From positions 68,112,020-68,176,019 of the forward strand of contig NC_092242.1 of NCBI RefSeq assembly GCF_036320965.1: a stretch of 64,000 nucleotides of DNA, written 5' to 3'. The stretch is from Panulirus ornatus. Lineage: Eukaryota; Arthropoda; Malacostraca; Decapoda; Palinuridae. Below are positions 25,346 through 36,180 of the stretch, in pieces. A model generated the notes under the pieces. The model saw only the letters and a program-made list of their open reading frames with translations. It did no database searches and was not told the DNA's origin. Position numbers and translations under genes: made by a program. Position 1 is the first letter of the stretch, and the number at the start of each line of letters is the position of its first letter.

Positions 25346-25430
25346 ATCCACTGACAAATGACGACGTCTTTTCTTTAACGAATTAAAAAACAGACAAAGC
25401 ACTAATACTAAAATCCACTATCATAACAGG

Positions 25431-25540
25431 ACTTGTAATTATCCAACAGCGCCTGTAATTATCTAATACCACTTGTAATTATCTTATATCACTTGTAATG
25501 ATCATACATCACTGGTAATGACCCTGTATCACCCTGTGAT
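25431..25540. repeat. 20-bp tandem repeat, 5 copies
   Basis: ACTTGTAATTATCTAATAYC recurs at 25431, 25451, 25471, 25491 and 25511, a spacing of exactly 20. It fades into ACCCTGT words. Confidence 0.96.
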
Positions 25541-26107
25541 AGGGGTCAATGCAACACACTTGTCCAGTCTTGCCCTGACGCGGGCATTATGTCATTGCTT
25601 GGCAGAAAGCATTTCCTCTTCTGGCTTAGCTTAGATGAAGCATGGGCGAGAGAAGATAACCAGGAATTCTTCAGGAAGCAACTGGTATCCAGGGTGGTAG
25701 AACCCCCTTCGTCAGAAGTTACATACAATAGTAGGTATGGTCTTGCTACTGTCTTCATCATCATCCTCCCGCACGTCCTTTTCTCCAGTTCGTGCCCCGT
25801 GTACAAATAGTCCCTCAACTTGTGTTTCAGAATTCACAAAAGAACGGGTTTACGCAAATTAAGTCACGAGTGATTAAATCGCACTGTAACTTGGTGTGCA
25901 TATATATCTACAGGAGAGGACGTGCGCGCAAAGTGATTTCAGAGAAGCGTGGTGGACGGATCAGAACGAAGGTCCCGGTGTTGCATACGGCCGGTGAAGG
26001 TATGACAGTATATGAATTATTCTGCCTCAAACCAGCTTTGAATATTTCACCAAGCAATAAATCCAGAGAGCGAGGCTTAGAAATCAAATCAATACGTCCG
26101 TGTGTGC

Positions 26108-26108
<1 letters not shown>
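25541..26108. other. No gene recognised
   Basis: Unique sequence. Overlapping frames of 73-90 codons at 25,546-25,818 have no recognisable motif. Confidence 0.45.

Positions 26109-26195
<87 letters not shown>
26109..26195. repeat. (TA)n-(TG)n compound microsatellite
   Basis: TA to about 26,167, then TG. Confidence 0.97.
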
Positions 26196-26197
<2 letters not shown>

Positions 26198-27109
26198 CAG
26201 TTAGGCAAAGTCCAGCACCAGGCTACTCCACAAGCATTTCTACAAGACTTTAGTACACCTCTTACATCTCTGTAACAAAAAACATTTCGCCAACACACCC
26301 TTAACATCCCAGAAAAAGGGAACGTTCACCATTCTCCCATTGCTCTAGCATCCATCATCCACTTCAGTTCCCCCAAGATTTCATATGCCTCTAATATCTA
26401 ACATTTCTATCATTCCTCCTGTAATCATCTAACACTCTTCAACATTTACGAAACTTTGGCAGTTTTTTTTAACTCATTTCAGATACTTTCCAAGAGCACT
26501 TCAACACATCACTTCTCTAATATATCATCGTTTGTGAAATATAACTTGTACCTTCAAGGGTGACCCAATCATTCTTCAACACGACCTCAACGATCGTCCA
26601 ACACAACCACAACAATTCGATTATGGATCTGAAACACTAAGGCACTTCATCAACTACGGTCCAGCAGTCACCCAAACATACTAGCCATTACTCTCCAGGA
26701 GGCATCGGTTTCCTTTTGAGTGCTGGAAGGCTAGCAGACATCATCACATGCAGAGTTTCTTCCACGGTGCCCTTAGCAGCCCTCCAACACTTCTCGGACT
26801 TTGCTCCTACACATTCCAAAAAGCCCCATACCCTCTCCAACACCGACACCCCACAAACAAGAGTTAATTCTACGGGAAATATACATATCTAACAACTCCA
26901 ACATTTCTCTCACCCAGACATCTTCCATGCGTCACCAAGGACCTCCTCCAGAAATCTCACACTAACTTCCACCATCTCCAGAGCCAAGCAGAACTTGCTC
27001 AAACCATCAGCATTCCTTTAGGTAATTAATTGGTCGCAGGATCTCTGCTTCTGACGGTGCAGTATTATTTTCAGCCTGATGTTTAGAACAAAGGAAATAT
27101 AAGCACACA

Positions 27110-27110
<1 letters not shown>
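26196..27110. other. No gene; C/A-rich degenerate region
   Basis: Words such as CCAACACTTCT, CTAACATTTCT, TCCAACACA and CATTTCTC recur loosely through about 26,280-27,000. This suggests an ancient short-unit tandem region that cannot be phased by eye. Confidence 0.4.

Positions 27111-27170
<60 letters not shown>
27111..27170. repeat. (AC)n microsatellite
   Basis: About 30 AC units, directly 5' of LINE copy 2. Confidence 0.97.
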
Positions 27171-27174
<4 letters not shown>

Positions 27175-27560
27175 TGTTCGAAATGAAGTGCCTGAGGACA
27201 AGATGTGGTGTGAGGAGAGTTGAACATGCAAGGAATGACGACGTAAGACAGAGAGAAAGACGTGGTAGTAAGTTAAGTGGGACTGAGAGACCTGAACAGG
27301 GGAGTGCTGAAGTGGTTTGGGCATATGCAAATGATGAGTAAAGACAGACTGACTATGAGGTTATGTGTGTCAGACGTAGGGGGAGCAAGGAAGAAGAGAA
27401 AAAACTAGAAGAAAATGGAAGGATAGGGTGACATTGAGTAAATGGAGCCTGAACAATGCAAGAGGGTGAGAGGCGTGCATGGGATAGAGTGAATCGGAGC
27501 AATGTGATATACAGAGGGCGATGTGCAGAAAGCAGGCTGAACCAGGTCATATAAAGTGGT
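27171..27560 (+). pseudogene. Reverse transcriptase tail relic with frameshifts and stops
   Basis: One frame reads LFEMKCLRTRCGVRRVEHAR, the familiar segment just upstream of the tail. After a frameshift near 27,300 another frame reads VLKWFGHMQMMSKDRLTMRL, followed by CVSDVGGARKK and an in-frame stop. Several more stops follow. It is a dead copy of the family seen at 25.1-25.3 kb, and it includes about 40 residues more of the upstream part. Confidence 0.7.
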
Positions 27561-27746
27561 CAGGAGAAACCGAAGGAATGGTCTGTGGGGCTTGGCTGTG
27601 GATATGGGGTTCAGGTCTCGTTGCATTTTACATGACATCTAGGGAATAGATGTGAGCAACTGAGGCCATTCTTCCTCTATTATCGGCTCTACACAGGAAA
27701 CAGCGAACTAGCCTATGAAAAATATCTTACATATATATATATATAT
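27171..27746 (+). mobile_element. Non-LTR retrotransposon 3' end, copy 2 (decayed)
   Basis: In plus orientation it has a broken reverse transcriptase tail (27,171-27,560), a 3' untranslated part, GAAAAATATCTTA and a short TA tract ending near 27,746. The coding tail parallels copy 1 (GVLKWFGHM- against -VLKWFGHMQ). It has the same element order as copy 1 but lies in opposite orientation and is much older. Confidence 0.7.
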
Positions 27747-28050
27747 GATTGCTTAAGTAACTGTCGAGAAATTATGGTTATTCTTCCTAAATATTACACA
27801 ATATTCTTACAGCAATGTGAGTACGACGAGTGAAATATACACATTGTTCTGGTGACTAGGGTATTACGCTGTTGTGAGGCGGGGGAAAATGCTGTAGATA
27901 AAGCAACACAAATGGCCTCATCAGCACCTCGCGCCTCCTCATGAATGTTAGAGAACAAAATCAACATACAGAGGAGTGTGTTTGTCAAGTCTCATCACCA
28001 ACCTCCTCATTCGCAACTACAACTCTTCTTGCTTAAGCCTCTTGAAGCCT
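27747..28050. other. No gene recognised
   Basis: Unique sequence up to the minisatellite. Confidence 0.4.
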
Positions 28051-28305
28051 GACGGTGCGACCCCTGAGCAAGACGGTGCGACCCTTGAGCACGACGGTAC
28101 GACCCATGAGCACGACGGTACGACCCTTGAACACGACGGTACGACCCCTGAGCACGACGGTACGACCCTTGAACACGACGGTACGACCCTTGAGCACGAC
28201 GGTAGGATCCATCTGAGAATAACGGGAAAAAACCCTCAAGCACGACGGTACGACCCTTGAGCATGGCGGGACAACCCTTATGCACTACTACGGTACGACC
28301 CATTA
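28051..28305. repeat. CGGTACGACC-family minisatellite, 21-bp unit, about 10 copies
   Basis: Units of GACGGTACGACCCTTGAGCA plus C start at 28051, 28072, 28093, 28114, 28135, 28156, 28177 and 28198. A 25-base insertion precedes further copies at about 28244 and 28265. The 21-bp period keeps frames open on both strands (EHDGTTL, GRTVVLK), so those frames are not genes. It is the inverse orientation of the array at 39.33 kb. Confidence 0.95.
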
Positions 28306-28929
28306 TTGATAAGGAAGAGACGACCCTCGATCTACCTACCGCCTTCCTACTGTCTTTTGTTTCACGGATGTGTCGCCCTCTTCGGCTCGTGGCATTTATC
28401 CACACATCACATTACTGGTTCTGTTGTTGTTATATTTCGCTTTCGTCATGCATAGCTCGCGCTTCTCATCGTATATTTCATTTTGCTGCGTTTCTTTTTC
28501 ATATCCCTATGATTTCACTCTAAGGGTTTCGTATGTGGCTCTGGTTCTGTCAGCTCTCTACAATCTCTGCTTCATTCCATTCCCCCCCTCCACCCCCCCA
28601 AAAAAAATGTTTCGTATCATGGCCACAAAACTCCATTTTCGAGTTTATATGTTTTTCGAAGAAATTATTCGAGCCATGTGTGGTCTCGAGGACTATGTAT
28701 CTCTCCCTTGAATCTGGTTTCCTCTCTTGATATTTTCAAGTTCTCCTTTACCCCATTCATGAAACCTAAGCATTATATGATAACATTTTCCTGTTGGTGT
28801 ATCATATCTGATATTTCTCAGTTTCCACGCCACTAATTTTCGAGACAAGATCTGGTAATTATGATGCGTCAGGCTGCCACGATTCTAGAGCGTGCTCAGC
28901 GAAATGTCTGATTCTGTAAACTCTCCTGT
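28306..28929. other. No gene recognised
   Basis: A T-rich plus strand. Frames of 88 and 113 codons have hydrophobic stretches that follow from composition; none is recognised. Confidence 0.45.
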
Positions 28930-28930
28930 A

Positions 28931-28976
<46 letters not shown>
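28930..28976. repeat. (CA)n microsatellite
   Basis: A CA array with one early interruption. Confidence 0.95.
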
Positions 28977-28977
<1 letters not shown>

Positions 28978-29136
28978 CAAGATCTTTCGACTCAATGATT
29001 CTTTTATCTGGAGGAGAATCTTGATTCAACTCGTCTAACTATCTCTTCTTGAACTGCAGTCCCTCGTCACTAGAAATCCACTACCTCTGTAGAGTGCGTG
29101 GGCGTCGGCGCGTTCAAGCGCTCGATTGTAGAATGC

Positions 29137-29139
<3 letters not shown>

Positions 29140-29208
<69 letters not shown>
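29140..29208. repeat. (TA)n microsatellite
   Basis: A pure TA array of about 34 units. Confidence 0.97.
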
Positions 29209-29211
<3 letters not shown>

Positions 29212-29276
29212 GCGATTACATTGTTGAAGTATGACCCAAGTTGACTACGCGATATATAACAACGTGAAGCGTACTC

Positions 29277-29280
<4 letters not shown>

Positions 29281-29354
<74 letters not shown>

Positions 29355-29356
29355 CT
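29281..29356. repeat. (CT)n-(ATCT)n compound microsatellite
   Basis: About 27 CT units followed by about five ATCT units. Confidence 0.97.
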
Positions 29357-29630
29357 CATCACGTAGATCAAAGAAGAACAGAGATGCTTGATCATCTCAC
29401 CCTTGCTGACGTGATGTAAGCGGATGGCCTAATCCCACCTAAACTACCCTGACGTAACGTGACGTAACCCAACGACCTAATCACACCTCTGCTAACCTGA
29501 CGTGACGCGACCTTTACAAAACTGACCTCGGGAAAATGCCATTTCGTAAAGGCTTAAAAAGCGACCTTAAGGATAGTAATTCTTAAAAAAAACAGAAAAA
29601 AAAAAGACGAAAAAGACGAGCGTGAAAATA
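29357..29630. other. No gene; diffuse CCTGACGTAACG words
   Basis: CTGACGTAACGTGACGTAAC and related words at 29,449-29,510 form a short degenerate tandem. Confidence 0.45.
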
Positions 29631-29639
29631 GATCTTACT

Positions 29640-29775
29640 GAAAGATCAATGAGCTGGTTGAGAACACCTTTCAGAGCAGAGATCTTCCTCAATTCACACA
29701 GGGGTCCCGGGTTCGATCCTGGCTGTTGGAGTTTGTATGTTCTATGAAGGTGCGCGTTCATATGCACTTTATTCG

Positions 29776-29778
<3 letters not shown>
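29640..29778 (+). mobile_element. tRNA-derived SINE fragment
   Basis: GGTCCCGGGTTCGATCCTGG at about 29,702 is a near-perfect B-box. An upstream TGAGCTGGTTGAGAAC could be a decayed A-box region, and downstream is a body with AAGGTGCGCGTTCATATGCA and CTTTATTCG leading into the TA array at 29,779. Promoter box, body and simple-repeat end fit a SINE. A tRNA gene is unlikely because no acceptor or anticodon stem can be paired. Confidence 0.6.

Positions 29779-29857
<79 letters not shown>
29779..29857. repeat. (TA)n microsatellite between two retroposons
   Basis: About 39 TA units between the SINE end and the T-rich end of the A-type element. Confidence 0.97.
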
Positions 29858-29861
<4 letters not shown>

Positions 29862-30096
29862 CTTTTTCTTTCAAACTATTCGCCATTTCCCGCATTAGCG
29901 AGGTAGCGTTAAGAACAGAGAACTGGGCCTTTGAGGGAATATCCTCACCTGGCCCCCTTCTCTGTTCCTTCTTTTGGAAAAAAAAACAAAAAAAAAAAAA
30001 CAAGAGGAGAGGATTTCCAGCCCCCCGCTCCCTCCCCTTTTAGTCGCCTTCTACGACACGCAGGGAATACGTGGGAAGTATTCTTTCTCCCCTATC

Positions 30097-30100
<4 letters not shown>
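29858..30100 (-). mobile_element. A-type short retroposon, about 240 bp
   Basis: On the minus strand it starts GGGGATAGGGGAGAAAGAAT and has a body with TTCCCTGCGTGTCGTAGAAG, an inner T-rich tract, and an end CGCTACCTCGCTAATGCGGG, GGCGAATAGTTTGAAAG, then A-rich and TA. It contains no protein frame. Its last 60 bases are related to the 3' end of the LINE at 24.87 kb and match positions 1-60. It is probably non-autonomous and dependent on LINE enzymes (inference). TA arrays flank it on both sides. Confidence 0.65.

Positions 30101-30179
<79 letters not shown>
30101..30179. repeat. (TA)n microsatellite
   Basis: A TA array with one CA interruption near 30,158, flanking the A-type element on its other side. 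Confidence 0.97.
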
Positions 30180-30429
30180 CTAGAGCTATTACCAATACTA
30201 CATATAATCCTCAAGTTCGTGGAGGGAAACTTGGTGGCGTGTTCAGCGGCTAAATCTTGTCTACGTCTCCGTCAGCGTGAGAATGAATTCCCAAGAACCG
30301 TTTTCTGTGAACATGGAATTTCTCGTTCGGATTTGCTCCTTGGGTGTTGTGTCGTGTCGTGAGGGAGGGGGAGGAGGACCTTCACCTTCACGACTTGTAA
30401 ATATGAGAAGGACCTCGAGATGGACAGAC
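30180..30429. other. No gene recognised
   Basis: Unique sequence. Confidence 0.4.
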
Positions 30430-30700
30430 CAGCCACACGAATGATTGGGAGGGAGGGGATGGAAAGAGGGGAGGGGAGGAGAGAGAGGAGGAGGAGGAGG
30501 AGGGGAGAAGAGCCAAGACCCCTGTCTCGTAATCCAAGTCGTTTCTCTTCATCTATCCCTCCCCATGACATTTATCAAACATGCAGAGACTGGAGGAGGA
30601 GGAGGAGGAGGAGGAGGAGGAGGAGGAGGAAGGAGGCGAGAGGGAAAGAAGACGAGGAGGATGTGAGGTAAAGGAAGAGGGAGGGAGTCAAGAAAAGGAG
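30430..30700. repeat. Purine-rich region with (GGA)n
   Basis: GGA-rich patches at about 30,447-30,508 and a cleaner (GGA)n array at 30,594-30,632. Frames reading RRRR/GGGG are artefacts. Confidence 0.9.
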
Positions 30701-31125
30701 GAAGTTAAGGAGTAAATCGCTCAAGTGTATCCGGTCAGATCGCTACGATGAAGAGTTCGAACAGTGGAACATCGACGCTACTACGCAAGCGGCCTTATCA
30801 CTCCCCCAAAAAATATCCGTCACCCAACTTATCCACTTCAGTACAACAATAATACAAGTCTATTCAAGACGTATTACGATGGACCATTCGCTTGTAATGG
30901 CACAACGACCACGCACTTCTACATCACCGTAGTCCGACCCACACTACAGTTGCAGACTACAGATTTCTTGCATCGTCTGGAACGTGCCAATGTGCAGCAC
31001 GAAACCAAGTGATGCAGAACAAAACAGAACACAGGAGTTCAATCTGTGAAACATCTTGCGGCCAGGCGGTATCATCCGTACACTATGCAGTCATCCAGGG
31101 ATGAGCTGGTCTCCCCCTGCCGTGT

Positions 31126-31126
<1 letters not shown>
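30701..31126. other. No gene recognised
   Basis: Unique sequence. An 82-codon frame at 30,764-31,012 has no recognisable motif. Confidence 0.4.

Positions 31127-31168
<42 letters not shown>
31127..31168. repeat. (CA)n microsatellite
   Basis: A pure CA array of about 21 units. Confidence 0.96.
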
Positions 31169-31171
<3 letters not shown>

Positions 31172-31242
31172 CATTCCCATCGTCATCGATGACTCACACC
31201 TCAGAGTGGCAGACGAAAGAAGAGATCTTCACCTTGTGTCTC

Positions 31243-31246
<4 letters not shown>

Positions 31247-31329
<83 letters not shown>
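31247..31329. repeat. (AG)n microsatellite
   Basis: A pure AG array of about 41 units, among the longest of its type here. Confidence 0.97.
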
Positions 31330-31332
<3 letters not shown>

Positions 31333-31439
31333 ATGCTATCCAAGTATCTTTTACGAAACATAAAGATCAATACAGTCAGGAAACAGAATCTCCCTCAGAG
31401 GCAACGATTGGCATTAACCTCACTCGGTGACAACTGATC

Positions 31440-31441
31440 CT

Positions 31442-31486
<45 letters not shown>

Positions 31487-31487
31487 A
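31440..31487. repeat. (CTG)n-(ATG)n trinucleotide array
   Basis: Four CTG triplets passing into about ten ATG triplets. Confidence 0.95.
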
Positions 31488-32420
31488 AATAAATCGTAAA
31501 GAGAATATAACTAGTCAAACTCAACCATACATCAAATGCCAGTCGTCTGACATTTCTCTCGCTTGTTTTATTAAATAATAAGCGTGGGTAGACGTCCATC
31601 AGTCAGCTTCTCGCTCAAGTGGAGAGTGGCCGCATGTTTTATTAGCTCTTTACCTCCCCTTACCCCTTACCATTGTGAGCTGAAGCCTTGTGGAGGGGAT
31701 GGGGGGAGGGGGGGGGGAGAGTGATGTGCTGAGAATGGGAGGATGTGGGTGGGTGGGTGTGTTGGCAGCTGTGGTGGTGGCAGTGGTGGTAGAAGCAGCG
31801 GTGATTTGCACCTACGATCTTGAGCCGAGACGGAGGCACACCTCGTCACAAATGCCAACTGAACATGAAGAGCAGTACAATACGAATGTCGTTACATTCG
31901 TACTCTTCGTTGCTTCTCCGCTTCTGTGTGTGGGTGTGTGTGTGATCATGTATTCGTACAATTTCGCTGAGGGAGAGGAGGTAAATGACTACCATTGTTT
32001 AAGAGAGTAAGTGCAATTACAATGAGGTTAGACAATGGTGATATGGTTGATAGGAAAGAAGATGGAGGGGATTTAAGTGCCTGGGTATTGAGAAAACCAC
32101 CCTTGCTGTTAACAACTACATTACTGGGAGTGTGTTTTGACGATGTGGTCCAGTTTGGCAATTCCCAGTAGGATGATGTCACGCCCAAGACTCACCCCAC
32201 CTCCCCTCCTCTCTGCCACCATGGGGCTGGATTAACATGGTGTGTTCTTTCCACAATAGAGTTATCCTAGAACATCTATATTGCGTGAAACACAACATAG
32301 TGGTTAGTGTACACTCGTGAACCACAGTATCTGGTTGTTTATAAACAAAAGTAGCTGAAAGAGCTGAAAGCTACAGAGATAGCGAGGGAATTATTCCCGG
32401 GTATGTGGTGTGTGTCACAG
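31488..32420. other. No gene recognised
   Basis: Unique sequence with a G-rich patch at about 31,695-31,720 and a GTGG-rich patch to about 31,800. Confidence 0.45.
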
Positions 32421-32573
32421 CATGGGTGCTTTGCGTGGGCTGTGGAGGTAAGACGCAGTGTAGTTTTGCATTGGCTGTGGTGTTATGACGTGGTGTGGTT
32501 TTATGTGGGTTGTGGTGGTATGATGTGGTATGGTCTTGTGTGGACTGTGGTGGTGTGATGTGGCGTGAGGTGT
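32421..32573. repeat. 35-bp minisatellite, about 4 copies
   Basis: Units of TGGTTTTATGTGGGTTGTGG followed by TGGTATGATGTGGTA. The last three copies are in clear 35-bp register; an earlier one is diverged. Confidence 0.88.
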
Positions 32574-32989
32574 GATGTCCAGCGCTTGAACTTATAACTC
32601 AAAGACCCTCTCGCTGGTCTTCACATTTGGTACGATGCAGCTTGTGGTGCAGATAAGAGGCCAAGATAAAGACGAGGCTGTCTGATATTTCAGCAAATAA
32701 ACAATTGCTGATCTATGCAAACTGCAGAGACAAGTAAAATACCTTAATACCCTTAAAAAATAAATGTTTTACGTTGTCGCAATATACGTCAAGGTTACGT
32801 TTTCGCTACGTCGGTTGTGGGGGCTTGTCTTCAACCTCTACGCAACTCTTGGTCGGTCAATTTGGTCGGTCAACTGTGTTGGTGATTTGCACAATTCAGC
32901 CTATCGTCTGCCAGGTTGTGATGGCCGTTAAGGGCAAAGTTATAACTACCAATCGAAAAAAGTGTTTTGAACAACTTATAATTCAAAGA

Positions 32990-32991
<2 letters not shown>
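32574..32991. other. No gene recognised
   Basis: Unique sequence. The phrase GGTCGGTCAATTTGGTCGGT at about 32,851 is a short internal duplication. Confidence 0.4.
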
Positions 32992-33023
<32 letters not shown>

Positions 33024-33048
33024 TCAAACACTTTCACACACACACACT
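32992..33048. repeat. (CA)n with CTTTCA interruptions
   Basis: CA arrays broken by CTTTCAAACACTTTCA, partly duplicated. Confidence 0.9.
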
Positions 33049-34076
33049 TTCAGTGTATATACATGTTGCCCTCGCACACCTCGGGGGTTCTGGGAACACG
33101 CTACAACACCAAGGGGATTAATCAGGTTATTTCAGGTCGCGTCCTGCATGCAGACCTATGTACCCAACCCAGCCTCACTGATCAGACACAAATTTCAGAA
33201 AAGTTTATCCAAAGCATATTTTGCATTTTTCAACACCTGCTTCTCCAAATTGCTTCTAACATTTGCTAACGGATGGTAAGGTCACAGACGCTTGCACCAT
33301 TTTCTCTCCCTGTACTTGTGACGTTTGGCATTTCCGAGACGTTATTTCATGTCAACCAAGTTGGTCGGTCGAAAACGTTAAAAAAAAAATTTTTCTCGAG
33401 ATTTTCTTTTTTCTCTCCCATTTTCTTCAATGCCAAAAGTTTCACGTCTTGAATGTAACGTGTGTTAACGAATAACCAAAAAATATTTTAAGTGGGTTAC
33501 TTAAAGACTTATGCGGTGAGAAAAAAAAATTAAAACGTGCACCTTTATTCATTCTCTTCACTCCTTTTGTACATAAGAAGACGCAGAAGTGTACATATAC
33601 TGTAAGCATAATAAAGTACGTAATCCTATTGCGTCTTGAAAAACTAGGGAAGGTCTGGAGGCCAAATTAGGTACATCTCTGATCATCAACACGAGTGACC
33701 ACATTCGATTATGAGAGAGAGAGGGACATCAATATAACTCATACCTTGATGAACGCACTTTTTCCGCCCCTCAAATCCAACAGTTAGCTCATAAGCGCCC
33801 CACTATAGTTAAGCTCCAGCGAACGCCCGGGAGTTTACCCCCATTTCAGGGGGCGGGGGTCGTCATTTAAAACCAGCGCCATCATTCATACATATAATGC
33901 AATGCATGTTATATACGTTTACTGCAGCACAGACCTTCACTTGCACCCATTAGCAATTTAAAACAGTAAGCCACTTGGAAATAACATGAAGATAAACGCA
34001 TGCATATTTCCTCGTCTTGAGTTATTACAAGTTAGCTTTTATGCGCAGACCGCAGCAGCTTGCCAGCTTCCCCCAA
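33049..34076. other. No gene recognised
   Basis: About 1 kb of AT-rich unique sequence with several A-runs. No element recognised. Confidence 0.45.
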
Positions 34077-34380
34077 CACACACAAACACACACACACACA
34101 CACACATGACACTGTTGGGGATAGGGTTGGGGGAGGGAGGGTGTAGTGACGGAGACAGGTTGAGGGGAGGGGGGCACATTGCTGGATATGAGGGTGGGAG
34201 AAGGTGTAGTACTAGTGAGAGGGTGGGGGAGAGGGTGTAATGCTTGGGGAGGCGGGGAGACAAGGTGGGGCAGGAGTTATAGCTATACCGCATGACAGGG
34301 TGGGTGTGTGGGAAGAGGGTACAGCGCATGACAGGGTGGGTGGGGAAAGATATGGCCGGGGGTGAGGTTTTAGCCCACGG
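34077..34380. repeat. CA tract followed by G-rich degenerate tandem
   Basis: (CA)n at about 34,077-34,106, then about 250 bp of G-rich plus strand with recurring GAGGGTGTAGT, GGGTGGGTG and CATGACAGGGTGGGTG words. The last is a direct duplication (34,291 and 34,328). Confidence 0.75.
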
Positions 34381-34543
34381 GAAGAGAGCGCATGCGCGCT
34401 GCTCCCGTCCCCTCTGACACTAGACATTAGCTGGTCACCGCGCCGTCGCAGCTGACGAGGCGCTCCATTATTCGCCTCATTATCACATCCTCCTCTACTG
34501 ACGCATCCCTCATCCTTACACGGGCCTACCCGCTCCCTCCCTC

Positions 34544-34566
34544 CACGCACGCACGCACGCACGCCT

Positions 34567-34634
<68 letters not shown>
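34544..34634. repeat. (CACG)n, (CT)n and (CA)n compound array
   Basis: CACG units at 34,544-34,564, CT at 34,569-34,620, CA at 34,620-34,634. Confidence 0.95.
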
Positions 34635-34635
<1 letters not shown>

Positions 34636-34639
34636 CACT

Positions 34640-35215
34640 GCCCCCACTCTTTGTTTACAGTATACCCTCCACTGTCCCTATTCTCTGTTGACTTCATATA
34701 CCCTGTGGACTCCCTAGTCTTTCTTGAGAGTGTATCATCTACCGCCTCTCCTCGTCACTGACATATTCTCCATTGTTTCTGTTCCTCATCTGAAGCATAC
34801 CGTCTGCTGCCTCTACTCTTTGCTTACAATACACTCTGCGCTGTTCCTCTTCTCTGTTTACAGTTAAGTCTAAGCTGTTCCTTTTCACTGTTTACAGTAT
34901 ACTCTGAGCTGTTCCTCTTCTTTGTTTACAGTATACTCTGCGCTGTTCCTCTTTGTTTACGATATACTCTGAGCTGTTCCTATTCTTTTTTTATACAGTA
35001 TAACCTGCGCTGTCCCTATTCATTGTTTACAGTATAACTTTTGCTGTTTCTATTCACTGTTTATAGTATATCATGCGTTGTTGTTCTTGTCTGTTTGCAG
35101 TATACCCTGCATTGTTCCTATTCTTTGTTCACACAGTATACCCTACGTTTGTTGTTATTCTCAGTGTAGCATATCATTGCTCCTATTCTTTGTTTGATAG
35201 TATAGGCTGTGTCTG
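34640..35215. repeat. Degenerate minisatellite, about 31-36 bp unit, about 16 copies
   Basis: Repeated phrases TCTTTGTTTACAGTATACTC and TGCGCTGTTCCT with many indels. The landmark TTTGTTTAC appears at 34,921 and 34,952, for example. The best-preserved units are in the middle; the edges fade. Confidence 0.85.
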
Positions 35216-35924
35216 TTGCCATCCTCCGTCGTCAGATATAGCCTACGATTTGAAACAAACAAAACTCGTAATTTTGCTTTTCCCGATGTATTTTTCCCCC
35301 CGACAAATTTTTGAGGTTCTTTGCGTTCGTAATTCCTCTTTTGAATATGTCGCTCTCGTGAACCCAGACCTTTTTCCAGCAACATTTGCTTGCTGCAGGT
35401 GTGTGTGGCTATGGGTCGGCGACAGTTCCTGATGCAGGGTGTGGGTGTGCGTTGGGTTACAGCCCTTCCTTGCTGTAGGGTGTGACTGTGGATCACATTC
35501 CCAGCGGCATCACAGAAGAAGTCATCAGCAGCGGCACACCCACGTACTCTCACGGACGCCTGGCTACCTACCATGAGCTCGGGGATATGGTGGAGGCGCT
35601 TCCACAACACAGGCAAACACTCTTCGTTTTTCTTCAGCATAACTACTGTCCTGGACTCATGACAAAAGAGAACTTCACTCACAAGCAAAAAAGTCCCTTA
35701 AAAATAAACGACTGGGTCAGACATCAACACCATCCTCAAGATGTCAATATATGTAAGAGATAGCTATACTACTTATATAGCTACATATATATAGAGAGAG
35801 ATAGAGAACACTAACATTAATGCTATACATAGAAATGAAAAACACAGTCACCGTCAGCAATCATTTAGATTAAAAAATAATGTATAAAAACAAATGTTAT
35901 TAACTATCTGGTTCGTGGAACTCT
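35216..35924. other. No gene supported; longest non-repeat frame of the window
   Basis: A minus-strand frame of 175 codons spans 35,161-35,688, partly over the degenerate minisatellite. Its product is Cys- and Arg-containing but matches nothing recognised, and there is no start context, splice signal or domain to support it. Confidence 0.4.
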
Positions 35925-36180
35925 TACATCATCACCACCACCACCTCCAGCAGCAGCACCATCATCATCACCAACACAGAAAACGCCACGCCACCACCAC
36001 CACCACTACCACCACCTGGTGGACAAACCTTGCCTATAGGTTAACAGCAATTACAAATTTAAGACTCCCCTCCTCCTCCTCCTCCTCCACAGTGAGCGAT
36101 GTCGTCAATCGACCCACACTCTACTACAGCGTCACCCACATGCCTCCTCCTCCTCCTCCTCCTCTCCTCCCCCCCTCACA
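35925..36180. repeat. Trinucleotide-rich region (CAC, CTC, CAG)
   Basis: Short CAC/ATC/CAG arrays at 35,930-36,017 and CTC arrays at 36,068-36,090 and 36,143-36,172. Confidence 0.85.

Noticed and set aside
29640..29778. tRNA gene
   Set aside because: Only the B-box is convincing; acceptor and anticodon stems cannot be paired. The downstream body and TA end indicate a SINE.
35161..35688. Minus-strand frame of 175 codons
   Set aside because: It is partly over a degenerate minisatellite, has no recognisable domain or signal, and no start or splice context. A chance frame cannot be excluded.
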